A stretch of DNA of 35,468 nucleotides, taken from positions 1 to 35,468 of the forward strand of contig QENJ01000220.1 of the NCBI GenBank assembly GCA_013374505.1. Reading direction: 5' to 3'. This document shows, piece after piece, positions 1-9,583 of this stretch (its first letter is position 1; each line of letters opens with the position of its first letter). Both the position numbers and the translations under genes were made by a program. The stretch comes from Candidatus Methanophagaceae archaeon (GTDB lineage: Archaea > Halobacteriota > Syntropharchaeia > Alkanophagales > Methanospirareceae). The notes under the pieces are model-generated. The model made no database searches, had not been told where the DNA came from, and was given only the letters and a program-made list of their open reading frames with translations.

Positions 1-1119
1 TTTCAAGCTGAAGACAATAAAAACGTATCTCTCGTAGGGTCCACAGAAGTCCCGATACCTGCGCTAAACGCAGGGCGCGAGAAGAAAGTAACAATCACCG
101 TTCAAGTAGACGAAGGTATCCCGAATGGGGTTTATGCCATACCTGTCAAATATTCATGGAATGAATATTATTTTCATCCAGAACGTGGTTATTTTATAAC
201 CATACCGAATAATTTCTTTTATCATCCGGATGTGGGTGGGTTTCATGGTAACCCCGTGACCTCGGACATCGCTTTCACAGTAAGAGGCAGTCCAATACTA
301 ACTCTTGTTGATGTACATACAGAGCCTGAGTACATAAGACCTGGGTCTAAGGGTGTTAAGATAGCTATGACAATAACAAATACCGGCGAAGCGACAGCAA
401 AAGAAGTCGAGGCGAAATTGGCTTGCAATGATGGTATGACACCTTCCAAGTCGGGTGCTACTCATGTATACGTAGGAGGAATTAACGCGGGCTATGGAAT
501 CTCAGCACCGTTTTATGTTAATATTGCAGCAGATGTGGCAGCAGGGGTTTATAACCTTCCATTGGTGATCACGTATAAAGATACGGGGAACCGGGAATAC
601 GTATTGAACAAGAGTATGGAATTAGTGGTGGAAGGCAAGCCGGAGCTTGATATTTATTCGTATTATACCGATCCCACGAACCTAAGCGCGGGCGACTCTG
701 CTGTGCTGCACGTAAGTGTACGGAACGTAGGATCAGAGCAAGCAGAATCGGTTAGCGTTCGTGTAACGGAAGCCGCCGATACACCTTTCAATTTCAGTAC
801 GAAAAGCGATTATGTGGGTAATTTGAAGGTAAATGCCGCTGGCAATGCAGTAATGAAGTTCACTGTAGATGCAAACGCAACGAATAATGTGTATCCACAG
901 GGTTTAGACCTAATATGCCGGGGGGACCCTGGCTCTGGTAATTACACCTTCAACGACAAAATCCAGTTGGAGGTGTTTTCGGTTATGTCGAATACGTCAA
1001 ACCTGTCGGTTACACCAGAAGCGCCTTCTCCTACAGCCCTTGGATTTGATGCTTCACTCACCTTCATTGCTCTCTTCGTAATTTCGGTATTTCTATTGTG
1101 CCGAAAAAGGGGGAAGTAG
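1..1119 (+). CDS. C-terminal part of a secreted/S-layer-like protein with CARDB-type repeats and a C-terminal TM anchor (5' truncated by window)
   Basis: Frame 1 is open from base 1 (FQAEDNKNVSLVGSTEVPIPALNAGREKKVTITV...) through the listed ORF at 232; repeated 'NTGEATAKEVEAKL / NVGSEQAESVSVRV' segments; C-terminal hydrophobic segment then CRKRGK. Confidence 0.75.
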   Translation, partial: FQAEDNKNVSLVGSTEVPIPALNAGREKKVTITVQVDEGIPNGVYAIPVKYSWNEYYFHPERGYFITIPNNFFYHPDVGGFHGNPVTSDIAFTVRGSPILTLVDVHTEPEYIRPGSKGVKIAMTITNTGEATAKEVEAKLACNDGMTPSKSGATHVYVGGINAGYGISAPFYVNIAADVAAGVYNLPLVITYKDTGNREYVLNKSMELVVEGKPELDIYSYYTDPTNLSAGDSAVLHVSVRNVGSEQAESVSVRVTEAADTPFNFSTKSDYVGNLKVNAAGNAVMKFTVDANATNNVYPQGLDLICRGDPGSGNYTFNDKIQLEVFSVMSNTSNLSVTPEAPSPTALGFDASLTFIALFVISVFLLCRKRGK

Positions 1120-1149
1120 AAGGGGATTTACAGATGATCACACAGACTT

Positions 1150-1854
1150 TTACACAAACTTTCCCGCAAAGAATGTTTGTGACAATCCCGTGATAAAGAA
1201 CATGGTGCCCAGGACGACCATAAAAATAGCAATTACGACCATCGCGAGCTCATATCTCCTACCGACAAAAAGCTTTCTCCCTCGTGAAAAAGAATAAGAT
1301 ACGAAGGAATACCAGACGAAATCCGAAAGGAAATGCCCTATTGTAACTAAGAGTATTCCAGTCAGGGCAAGCCACTCAAATCCCGTTAATAAAATTGGGT
1401 ATCCTATTGCTATCCACCAGGGTATAAAAGAAGGATTAAAAGCAGTGAGTAAGAAACCACCAAAAATCGAACTGTTATACTTATTATACTTCACGCCACT
1501 CATTTCAGTGCCTATCATTTCACCTTTTGAAGTCCGTGATTCCACTGCTTTTGCCTCTTTAACAATGCACGCGGACATCAGTATGAGCGCAATCCCGCCT
1601 ATTAGATATATCCCGGATTCGATTTGACTGAAATAGTTTTTCAATTCAAGCCCTAAAAGTACAAGTGCTGATATTAGCAAACATTCAACGGAAACGTGCC
1701 CTATCATAGTAAGTGGTCCGGCTAATGGCCCTTTCTTCAATGTATCGGAGATCACAAAAGCAAAAAGTGGTCCGGGTATCAAAGCTCCGCTCAAACCGGT
1801 TAGAAACCCCAGTCCTACCAGGAATGCACCGCTGACGAATGATGAAGGGTCCAT
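1150..1854 (-). CDS. LysE/RhtB-type transporter family membrane protein
   Basis: 234 aa, several TM segments, N-terminal GLSGALIPGPLFAFVISDTLKKG typical of LysE-type translocators. Confidence 0.7.
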   Translation of the reverse strand: MDPSSFVSGAFLVGLGFLTGLSGALIPGPLFAFVISDTLKKGPLAGPLTMIGHVSVECLLISALVLLGLELKNYFSQIESGIYLIGGIALILMSACIVKEAKAVESRTSKGEMIGTEMSGVKYNKYNSSIFGGFLLTAFNPSFIPWWIAIGYPILLTGFEWLALTGILLVTIGHFLSDFVWYSFVSYSFSRGRKLFVGRRYELAMVVIAIFMVVLGTMFFITGLSQTFFAGKFV

Positions 1855-1955
1855 CTATTTTAAACCAAAGCTCCTCACTTAATAACTGTGAAGCTTATAT
1901 CTATTCATCCGTATATTCATTAATAATAAGATGGAAAAAGGGCTTAACCTGACGG

Positions 1956-2027
1956 GGGCTCGTAGCTCAGTGGAAGAGTGCCTCCTTCGCGAGGAGGAAG
2001 CCACGGGTTCAAATCCCGTCGAGTCCA
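1956..2027 (+). tRNA. tRNA-Ala (anticodon CGC)
   Basis: 72-nt cloverleaf: acceptor GGGCTCG/CGAGTCC with the G3-U70 pair characteristic of tRNA-Ala, anticodon stem CCTCC/GGAGG with loop TTCGCGA, T-arm ACGGG-TTCAAAT-CCCGT. Confidence 0.95.
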
Positions 2028-2053
2028 TAATATACGTATAAAAGGTGATGTAA

Positions 2054-2839
2054 ATGCAAATGATGCCACAGATGGGATATGATAGAGCGATAACGGTGTT
2101 CAGTCCGGATGGAAGGTTATTTCAGGTAGAATACGCACGTGAAGCAGTGAAGAGAGGAACCACGGCCATTGGAATAAAGGCAAAGGATGGTGTTGTGTTA
2201 TTAGTGGACAAAAGATTAACGTCTCGGCTGTTAGAAGGCGGTTCGGTAGAAAAGATATTTCGGATTGATGACCATATAGGAGCAGCAACTTCGGGTTTGG
2301 TCGCGGACGCAAGGGTACTCATAGATAAAGGCCGGGTAGAAGCGCAAGTAAACAAGATCATCTATGACGAGGAGATAGACGTGCAAACTCTGGCGAAAAA
2401 GATATGTGATTTTAAGCAGGCATATACACAAATTGGTGGACTCCGACCTTTTGGCACGGCGTTGTTGATAGGTGGCGTCTATAACGGGGGCAATTATCTC
2501 CTTGAGACGGACCCAAGTGGGGCTTTGCTTGAATATAAAGCGACTGCGATCGGTTCCGGACGGACAATCGTGACAGAGATGTTTGAGGAGATGTATGAAG
2601 AGGACATCACGCTCGAAGAAGCACTCTTGCTCGGTTTGGAAGCTTTGTATAGGGTAACAGAGGGTAATATAGATGTATCAACGGTGGATGCAGGCCTCGC
2701 GGAGTCAGAGAAGAAACAATTCCGGATTTTGAGTGCAGACGAGTTAGAGCCGTATATACTTAAAGTGAAGAAGAGGAATGAGAAGGTAGTTAAGGAAAAG
2801 AGTAAAGAAGATAAAGAAGAAGAAGAGAAGGAGAACTAA
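2054..2839 (+). CDS. psmA: Proteasome subunit alpha
   Basis: [36 protein letters not shown]; highly characteristic N-terminus. Confidence 0.97.
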   Translation: MQMMPQMGYDRAITVFSPDGRLFQVEYAREAVKRGTTAIGIKAKDGVVLLVDKRLTSRLLEGGSVEKIFRIDDHIGAATSGLVADARVLIDKGRVEAQVNKIIYDEEIDVQTLAKKICDFKQAYTQIGGLRPFGTALLIGGVYNGGNYLLETDPSGALLEYKATAIGSGRTIVTEMFEEMYEEDITLEEALLLGLEALYRVTEGNIDVSTVDAGLAESEKKQFRILSADELEPYILKVKKRNEKVVKEKSKEDKEEEEKEN

Positions 2840-2845
2840 GGGCTA

Positions 2846-3538
2846 ATGGTCAGTTTGGACAAGGCGGTGATAGCGAGGTATAAGCACGGTAAGAAGATTT
2901 TTGAAGTACTTGTAGATCCGGAAAAGGTAGATGCCGTCAAAACGGGTGACGGTGTAGATATGGCCGATGTATTGGCTGCCGAAGAGATATTTGAAGATGT
3001 CTCAAAAGGTGATAAAGCAACAGAAGGCGATTTGATGACTGTATTTTCTACCACCGATGTAGAGGAAATAGCGAGTAGGATAATAAAAGAGGGCGAGGTG
3101 CAACTGACCACCGAGCAAAGACGGAAAAGAGTGGAGGAGAAGAGGAAAATGGTGATAAATCAAATCGCACAAATCGCCATAAATCCTAAGACTGATACTC
3201 CACACCCACCCGCAAGAATAGAGATAGCGATGAAAGAGGCTAAGGTGCATATTGATCCTTTCAAGACGGTAGATGTGCTGGTAAGCGAGACGGTGAAGGC
3301 TATACGGCCAATAATACCCATAAAAATAGAGGAGACACAGATAGCAATAAAGATACCGGCTGCGTATACGGGACATGTATACGATCTAAAGAAGAAGTAC
3401 AAGGTGACGAAAGAGGACTGGCAGGGAGATGGGTCCTACATAGCGTTGTTAGAATTCCCTGCGGGTATGAGAGAGGACGTGTTCTCGTTTTTGAACATGA
3501 TGACGAAAGGTGAAGTTGAGACGAGGATTGTGAAGTAA
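2846..3538 (+). CDS. Ribosome maturation protein SBDS homolog
   Basis: 230 aa; MVSLDKAVIARYKHGKKIFEVLVDPEKV..., position between psmA and rrp4 as in the archaeal exosome superoperon. Confidence 0.95.
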   Translation: MVSLDKAVIARYKHGKKIFEVLVDPEKVDAVKTGDGVDMADVLAAEEIFEDVSKGDKATEGDLMTVFSTTDVEEIASRIIKEGEVQLTTEQRRKRVEEKRKMVINQIAQIAINPKTDTPHPPARIEIAMKEAKVHIDPFKTVDVLVSETVKAIRPIIPIKIEETQIAIKIPAAYTGHVYDLKKKYKVTKEDWQGDGSYIALLEFPAGMREDVFSFLNMMTKGEVETRIVK

Positions 3539-3542
3539 GATA

Positions 3543-4214
3543 ATGTATAAAATAGTAATCCCTGGTGATCTTGTTTCTGATGATGCAAAACGAGCAGGAG
3601 AAGGAACGTACGTTGAAGACGGTAAAGTCTATGCTACGACCTATGGTGTAGTAGATGATAAGGGCGAGATAAGGGTAGTGGCGTTTAGCGGGAAGTATCT
3701 ACCGACAAGGGGCGATGTGGTGATAGGCAAGGTAGTTGAGATTTCGTTCCCATACTGGATCGTGGACATTGCCTCGCCTTACGAAGCGCGAATACACATG
3801 TCGGAAATTTCGACACGGGGTGGAAAGAGAATTGAGTTTGGGGACATGAATGCGATTCTAGATTTGGATGATTTAGTCGCGGTGAAAGTATTAAACGTGG
3901 ATGCGCTGATGAGAATAGACTTGGGCTTGAAGGAAGATTTACATATAGGGCGGGGTAACGGGCGGTTAATAGAGGTACCACCCACTAAAGTGCCCCGTAT
4001 TATAGGACGGAAAGGTTCGATGATAAGGATGTTAAAAGACAAATGTAACTGTTTTATCTTTGTCGCAAAGAACGGTCGCATTTGGATAAAGGGAAAGACA
4101 AAGGATATAAAGCTCGCATCTGAAGTGATATTAATGATTACAAAGGAAGCGCATACATCCGGTTTAACGGACCGCGTGGCAGAATTCTTGAATTCCGTCA
4201 AGACAGAGAGGTAA
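3543..4214 (+). CDS. rrp4: Exosome complex RNA-binding protein Rrp4 (S1 + KH)
   Basis: S1-like domain, KH segment PRIIGRKGSMIRMLKDKCNCFIFVAKNGRIWIKG; gene order. Confidence 0.95.
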   Translation: MYKIVIPGDLVSDDAKRAGEGTYVEDGKVYATTYGVVDDKGEIRVVAFSGKYLPTRGDVVIGKVVEISFPYWIVDIASPYEARIHMSEISTRGGKRIEFGDMNAILDLDDLVAVKVLNVDALMRIDLGLKEDLHIGRGNGRLIEVPPTKVPRIIGRKGSMIRMLKDKCNCFIFVAKNGRIWIKGKTKDIKLASEVILMITKEAHTSGLTDRVAEFLNSVKTER

Positions 4215-4238
4215 AAGGGAGATAGGATAAAGAGTAAA

Positions 4239-4988
4239 ATGAAAAAAGAAGGAGAGATCGAGTTCATAAAAGACGGAAAGAGAGTAGATGGTAGAAGGTT
4301 TGATGAACTCAGGAATATAAAGATAGAGGTAGGGGTCCTAAAGAGGGCAGATGGGTCTTGTTATTTCGAGTTAGGTGATAACAAGGTACTAGCTGCTGTA
4401 TATGGGCCAAGAGAGATGCACCCAAGACACGCTCAGGATGCAAAGATGGCTGTGGTCAAATTCCGGTACAACATGGCACCTTTTTCGGTTGATGACCGGA
4501 AGAGACCGGGACCTGATAGAAGAAGCGTGGAGATTTCAAAAGTAAGTAGAGAAGCATTAGATCCCGTTATTCTAAGGGAATATTATCCGAAGGCTGCGAT
4601 AGAAGTTTATGTAGAGATACTTCAGTCGGATGCCGGCACGAGAACAGCGGGGATAAATGCTGCTTCCGTTGCCCTAGCCGATGCGGGGGTACCAATGAGA
4701 GACCTGGTTTCTTCTGTTGCTGTGGGCAAAGTAGGCGGAGAAATAGTCCTAGATTTGAACGCGGTGGAGGATAATTATGGTGAAGCAGACATGCCGATTG
4801 CGATGATCGCAAGGAGAAATACGATCACCGCGCTGCAAATGGATGGGAATCTGACAAAAGACGAGTTTGAAAAAGGACTGAAGCTTGCAATGAAAGCTTG
4901 TCAGCAGATATATGAATTGCAACGCGCGGCGTTAATAGGGCGCTACAATAAGGACGAGAGTGCGAAGTCTAAGGATAGAGGTACGTAG
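4239..4988 (+). CDS. rrp41: Exosome complex exonuclease Rrp41
   Basis: [21 protein letters not shown]...[28 protein letters not shown]; RNase PH fold signature. Confidence 0.97.
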   Translation: MKKEGEIEFIKDGKRVDGRRFDELRNIKIEVGVLKRADGSCYFELGDNKVLAAVYGPREMHPRHAQDAKMAVVKFRYNMAPFSVDDRKRPGPDRRSVEISKVSREALDPVILREYYPKAAIEVYVEILQSDAGTRTAGINAASVALADAGVPMRDLVSSVAVGKVGGEIVLDLNAVEDNYGEADMPIAMIARRNTITALQMDGNLTKDEFEKGLKLAMKACQQIYELQRAALIGRYNKDESAKSKDRGT

Positions 4989-5006
4989 GAACAAGGAGAA
5001 ATAGAG

Positions 5007-5792
5007 ATGGGACTTGAAATTATGGATGATGTAAGGAAAGATTTTGTTCGTAACATGCTAAGCGAGGGTGATAGAGAAGATGGTAGAGGTTTCCGCGAAT
5101 ACCGGGAAATAAGTCTAAAACGGGATATAATAAATAAGGCGGAAGGTTCAGCATGTGTGAAACTAGGGGATACAGAGGTTTTAGTAGGCGCGAAACTCGA
5201 AGTTGGCTCTCCTTTCCCAGATTCTCCGACAGAAGGCGTATTAATAACGAATGCAGAGCTTGTTCCGTTGGCGTCTCCCGAGTTTGAGTCGGGGCCACCA
5301 AATGAAAAAAGTATACAATTAGCGCGAGTAGTGGACCGAGGAATCCGTGGTGCAGGGGTTATAGACTTGGAAAAATTGTGCATAGAAGAGGGGGAGAAGG
5401 TGTGGATACTATTTTTAGATATACATGTATTGGACAACAATGGTAATCTGATAGATGCGGCTGCATTAGGCGCTATTGCTGCGCTTCAGAATATCCGTGT
5501 ACCGAATGAAAGATATGGCTTAACAGGTGATGAAACACTCCAAGTGCATGATACTCCCGTGGATGTAACGATGGTAGAAATAGACGGGACTATAGTGGTA
5601 GACCCGACTTGTAATGAAGAAAACGCTGCTACAAACAGGTTGACAGTAATTTCCAATGCTGATGGTTCTTTGTCAGGGCTACAAAAGACAGGGAGTAACG
5701 GGATGAAGGAAGAAACGATAGTGGAGATGGTGGAGCTAGGAATAGAAAAGGCGGGGGAGATAAGAGAAAAGTTCCTTAAGGTACCTTCCTAA
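5007..5792 (+). CDS. rrp42: Exosome complex protein Rrp42
   Basis: EDGRGFREYREISLKRDIINKAEGSACVKLGDTEVLVGAKLEVGSPFPDSP; RNase PH-like, gene order. Confidence 0.96.
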   Translation: MGLEIMDDVRKDFVRNMLSEGDREDGRGFREYREISLKRDIINKAEGSACVKLGDTEVLVGAKLEVGSPFPDSPTEGVLITNAELVPLASPEFESGPPNEKSIQLARVVDRGIRGAGVIDLEKLCIEEGEKVWILFLDIHVLDNNGNLIDAAALGAIAALQNIRVPNERYGLTGDETLQVHDTPVDVTMVEIDGTIVVDPTCNEENAATNRLTVISNADGSLSGLQKTGSNGMKEETIVEMVELGIEKAGEIREKFLKVPS

Positions 5793-5868
5793 GACTTTCC
5801 TGAGATGAAAATACCGAAAGTTTAATTAATCGGGAACTATATTATTAGTAATAGGGTGATAGTAGCGG

Positions 5869-6378
5869 ATGTTAGAGCCAGATAATTTCGTGGTGAGGGA
5901 ATATTTCAGGAAGAGAATAGGGGATGAAGGATTGAAGATAATGATGACCGTCCCCGAGGGTGAGATAACGGATGAGGAGATCGCAAAGCTGAGCGATACG
6001 AAACTCACAGCGGTAAGGAAAACGTTATATAGGTTATACGAGAATCGGATAGCGGAGTACAGGACTGAGCGAGATGATAACAGTGGCTGGATTACCTATC
6101 TGTGGCGGTTTAATTACACTAACGTGAAGAAGATAATGGAAGATGAAGCGGATGGTAAACTAGCGGAGCTAAACGGGCAGCTTGAAGAGGAACAGAAAGG
6201 TGTGTTTTATCAGTGTGGGTGCCAACGTGTTTTATTTGAAGAGGCAGCGGCTGATAACTTCTTGTGTGCCGAATGTGGCGCGAATTTTGAGTATGTTGCT
6301 AATGATGATTTAATAAATTCGTTAGAGGGGCAGATAGCGAAGCTAGAGAAGTGGAAAGAGAAGATAAAGAACGAATAA
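5869..6378 (+). CDS. tfe: Transcription initiation factor TFE alpha
   Basis: 169 aa; winged helix N-terminus and C-terminal zinc ribbon (CGCQRVLFEEAAADNFLCAECGANF). Confidence 0.92.
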   Translation: MLEPDNFVVREYFRKRIGDEGLKIMMTVPEGEITDEEIAKLSDTKLTAVRKTLYRLYENRIAEYRTERDDNSGWITYLWRFNYTNVKKIMEDEADGKLAELNGQLEEEQKGVFYQCGCQRVLFEEAAADNFLCAECGANFEYVANDDLINSLEGQIAKLEKWKEKIKNE

Positions 6379-6887
6379 ACAAAGAGTGCACAATGTTGAT
6401 GAGAGGTGCGGGATGTAAAGCCTCGGTAATTAAACATTGTGTGGCGGTTGCAGAACTTGCGCTGGAACTCGCTGTTAATCGAAATCGTATTGAGGATTCT
6501 GATAAAGTAGATGAGCAACTGGTTTATACGGGTGCGTTGCTACATGATTTAGGTAGAGCTCGCACACATGGTGTGGATCACGGCGTTGTGGGTGGCGAAA
6601 TGGCAAAAGAGTTAGGGCTACCGGAAAATGTGGTGAGGATATTAGAAAGGCATGTAGGTGCGGGGATAACGGCGGATGAAGCGAAGACACTGGGGCTACC
6701 CGCGAAGGATTTCATGCCAGAGACGATGGAAGAGAAGATAGTAGCAGATGCCGATAACTTGATTAGTAGAGCGAGAAGAACGAGTATAGAAGAAGCAATA
6801 GCGGACTTGAAGAGGAAGTTAGGAACAACGCACCCAACAATAACCCGGGCAATGGCGCTACATGAGGAAGTGATGGGCAACGAGTAA
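6351..6887 (+). CDS. HD-domain protein (predicted metal-dependent phosphohydrolase)
   Basis: KHCVAVAELALELA...YTGALLHDLGRARTHGVDHGVVGGEMAKELG: HD motif; start may be the internal ATG at 6393 because the ORF overlaps tfe by 28 nt. Confidence 0.85.
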   Translation: MEREDKERINKECTMLMRGAGCKASVIKHCVAVAELALELAVNRNRIEDSDKVDEQLVYTGALLHDLGRARTHGVDHGVVGGEMAKELGLPENVVRILERHVGAGITADEAKTLGLPAKDFMPETMEEKIVADADNLISRARRTSIEEAIADLKRKLGTTHPTITRAMALHEEVMGNE

Positions 6888-6953
6888 CACCGAATTCAAA
6901 ACAACCCTTTCTCTTAGGATTTTGATATTGTTTAGGATTTGGTGCTTCAATCT

Positions 6954-7307
6954 TTATCGGTTCAATGCACTTTCTCTTAGCTTATCTTTCAACTCTAACT
7001 TGGTTATCCTCACATTAGATGGATGTATGGGTCATGGCACCTCGGATAAGTCAGACCTCGCAACGACAACTCCTTCCACTGTTATCTTCCCCCGCTTCAG
7101 GTCTATGGTTCTTACTTTTCCTGTCGTTCCTTTATCGTCCCCTCTCATTACCTTTACTGTATCCCCTTTTCGCAGCGGGAAGCCCCTCTTCTCATATTTA
7201 CCCTGCAGTTCGTCAGAAAGCAGTGCACCCATGAACTTGTGTCGCACGTGCAAAGGTGCGTTATACCTTGCTTTTCTCTGTTTCCGTGGCTGTTTAGATT
7301 TTTCCAT
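6954..7307 (-). CDS. rpl24p: Ribosomal protein uL24 (archaeal L24p) with an in-frame UGA at 7032-7034
   Basis: [91 protein letters not shown][UGA][25 protein letters not shown]; the frame continues after UGA to a TAA at 6954-6956; GAGGTGATG Shine-Dalgarno upstream of ATG. Confidence 0.88.
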
Positions 7308-7410
7308 TCTCTTTCATCACCTCAAACCTGTTCGGTTATTTTATTTCACTAATGTTGTTTATTAACCTTTTCAGATATAAAATAAACGTGGCTGAGTTTA
7401 TGAATTTGTT

Positions 7411-8667
7411 ATGCTCGAATATGATGTCGTGGTGGTGGGTGCAGGACCTTCGGGCTGCATGGCCGCGAAATATGTATCGAAAGCGGGAGCTTCTACGTTA
7501 ATTGTGGAGAAGAGTGCAGAACTAGGTGAACCCATACAATGTGCGGGGCTTATAAGTAAAAGAGCGCTAGAAGAGAGCGAACTGAAAGATGTAAAACCAT
7601 TCATAAACAACGAGATAAAAGGTGCTATTGTTCGTTCGCATTCCTATGAATTGAGGATAGAAGTACCATCGCCGGAGAAGAGTGCATTTGCCATAAGGCG
7701 AAACGTGTTTGACAAGGCATTGGCAAAAGCGGCGCAGGAAGAAGGTGCGGACATAATTCTTGGGGGCAAGTTAAAGAATATAATAAAGGGATGCGGAGGG
7801 GAAAAGCAAACATTATTAGTAGATACTGTGGATGGCAAAGAGGAACTAAAAGCAACCGTGGTCATTGGCGCTGACGGCGTTAGGAGCAGTGTGGCAAAGC
7901 TGGCTGCGATGACAGTCACAAGAAACTACTTGAACTGCGTGCAAGTGGAGGGCGAATATGATGCGGACGAAGCATTTGCAGAGATTTTTGTGGGTAGAAC
8001 AATAGCGCCGGGTTTCTTTGCATGGACTATCCCACTTGTAGCGGAAAAGGTTGCTCGGATCGGTCTGTGTACAGATAAAAGGTGTTCACCGCATTCAAGT
8101 CCAATGCCGTTTTTAAAACGGTTTTTGGCGGAGCATCCAGAAATTAAAGGCACACATTCAGGTTTCATGGGTGGCGCAATCCCCATACCCGCAAGTGCAG
8201 GACTGCAAAGGCGAATGCAAGGTCAGAGTACAGTGAAAATAAATGACGGCAACGGCATTATGCTGGTGGGAGATGTCGCGGCACAGGTTAAGCCGATCAC
8301 GGGCGGGGGCATATTTTATGGCTTGAAATGTGGTAAGATCGCGGGGGCAATAGCGGCAGAAGCGTGTTTGAAGAATGACATGGGTGTGCTGCGCGAGTAT
8401 GAAACTAAGTGGCGGGCGGAGATCGGGGCAGAGATAGCGTTTGGGTTGAAGGTGCATAAATTGCGATGTATACTTAACGATGGAGACTTCGATACGATAT
8501 GCCGGGTACTATCTCAGGAGGATATGTTGCAGCGAATAACGAAACATGGCGATATGGACTATCAAGCATTGGCATTCCGTGAATTTGTAAAAAATCCTGT
8601 ACTTTTCAAATTAACAGCAAGGAATATCATAAAATATTTATATGCTAAGCGAAGATTAGATATTTAA
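7411..8667 (+). CDS. Geranylgeranyl reductase family FAD-dependent protein
   Basis: N-terminal [56 protein letters not shown] motif. Confidence 0.9.
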   Translation: MLEYDVVVVGAGPSGCMAAKYVSKAGASTLIVEKSAELGEPIQCAGLISKRALEESELKDVKPFINNEIKGAIVRSHSYELRIEVPSPEKSAFAIRRNVFDKALAKAAQEEGADIILGGKLKNIIKGCGGEKQTLLVDTVDGKEELKATVVIGADGVRSSVAKLAAMTVTRNYLNCVQVEGEYDADEAFAEIFVGRTIAPGFFAWTIPLVAEKVARIGLCTDKRCSPHSSPMPFLKRFLAEHPEIKGTHSGFMGGAIPIPASAGLQRRMQGQSTVKINDGNGIMLVGDVAAQVKPITGGGIFYGLKCGKIAGAIAAEACLKNDMGVLREYETKWRAEIGAEIAFGLKVHKLRCILNDGDFDTICRVLSQEDMLQRITKHGDMDYQALAFREFVKNPVLFKLTARNIIKYLYAKRRLDI

Positions 8668-8684
8668 GAAAAGGGACGTATAAA

Positions 8685-9149
8685 ATGGCAAGGATGTATG
8701 CAAGGCGGAGAGGTAAGTCTGGGTCTAAGAAGTCGCTTAGTCGCAGGACGGAGGCACCGGAATGGCTGGATTTGTCGGCGGAGGAAGTAGAGACGAAGGT
8801 AGTTACGTTGTATAACCAAGGACTTTCAACAAGCGAGATAGGTATAGAGCTTAGGGATAGCTATGGCATGCCGTGTGTTGCACATGTCACGGGAAAAAAG
8901 ATGACGGGTATTTTAAAGGAACAGAATATTGCACCCGAGATACCAGAAGACCTACAGAATTTGATGCGAAAAGCGCTTCGTGTCAGGAAGCACATAGAGG
9001 TGAATAAGAAAGACGTCCATAATAAAAGAGCACTACAGTTAACGGAATCTAAGATAAGACGGCTTGTAAAGTATTATAGGCGTGAAAAAGTTTTAGCTAT
9101 GGATTGGCGCTACAAGCCAGAAATTGCTGAATTTGTTCTTAGGCGGTGA
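8685..9149 (+). CDS. rps15p: 30S ribosomal protein uS15
   Basis: 154 aa; [36 protein letters not shown]. Confidence 0.95.
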   Translation: MARMYARRRGKSGSKKSLSRRTEAPEWLDLSAEEVETKVVTLYNQGLSTSEIGIELRDSYGMPCVAHVTGKKMTGILKEQNIAPEIPEDLQNLMRKALRVRKHIEVNKKDVHNKRALQLTESKIRRLVKYYRREKVLAMDWRYKPEIAEFVLRR

Positions 9150-9158
9150 TATTGAAAC

Positions 9159-9386
9159 ATGAAAGGATATGGGGAGATATTGGTAGGACTTCTGTTAGTC
9201 GTTTTGGGCGTAGCAGGGATATGGTATTTCCGTGTAGATGTGTTGACTATTATCAAAGGAGTAATCGGCATAATCGTGTTGTTAGTGGGTGCGGTGTTTT
9301 TGATGATTGGCGTGAGTGACGTGAGAGAGAAAGGAGAAGAAGAGTTGACAATGGACACAGAAGACATAAAGGGAGAGGGTGAATAG
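9159..9386 (+). CDS. Small two-TM membrane protein of unknown function
   Basis: 75 aa, two hydrophobic segments, tightly packed between rps15p and rps17e. Confidence 0.65.
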   Translation: MKGYGEILVGLLLVVLGVAGIWYFRVDVLTIIKGVIGIIVLLVGAVFLMIGVSDVREKGEEELTMDTEDIKGEGE

Positions 9387-9387
9387 T

Positions 9388-9582
9388 GTGGGCGCGATTA
9401 AACCGAGATATATAAAGAAATTGGCAAAGCAACTGATACGGGAAGTGGATGAGTTCACTGATGACTTTGACGCAAATAAGAAGATGGTGGAAGAGTACAC
9501 GAATATAAGGAGTAAAGGCGTACGAAACAGAGTAGCAGGATATATAGCACGCAAAAAGAAGGGTAGTAGTGAAGAGGATTGA
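9388..9582 (+). CDS. rps17e: 30S ribosomal protein eS17
   Basis: MGAIKPRYIKKLAKQLIREVDEFTDDFDANKKMVEEYTNIRSKGVRNRVAGYIARK; GTG start at 9388 preferred over 9379. Confidence 0.92.
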   Translation: MGAIKPRYIKKLAKQLIREVDEFTDDFDANKKMVEEYTNIRSKGVRNRVAGYIARKKKGSSEED

Positions 9583-9583
9583 A

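Noticed and set aside
3002-3376. Minus-strand 124-aa ORF and other antisense ORFs in the exosome operon (e.g. 3779..4267, 4943..5440)
   Set aside because: They overlap strongly supported SBDS, rrp4, rrp41 and rrp42 genes and have no recognisable domains
6954-7307. Global reassignment of UGA or UAG as sense codons
   Set aside because: Many intact genes here end at UGA (rps15p, M50 protease, DUF3160-like, radical SAM) or UAG (rrp41, dapA, trmI), so the in-frame stops in uL24 and PAC2 are local events unless context-specific recoding is shown
6922-7365. 147-aa plus-strand ORF
   Set aside because: Antisense to the uL24 gene, which is clearly the real coding sequence
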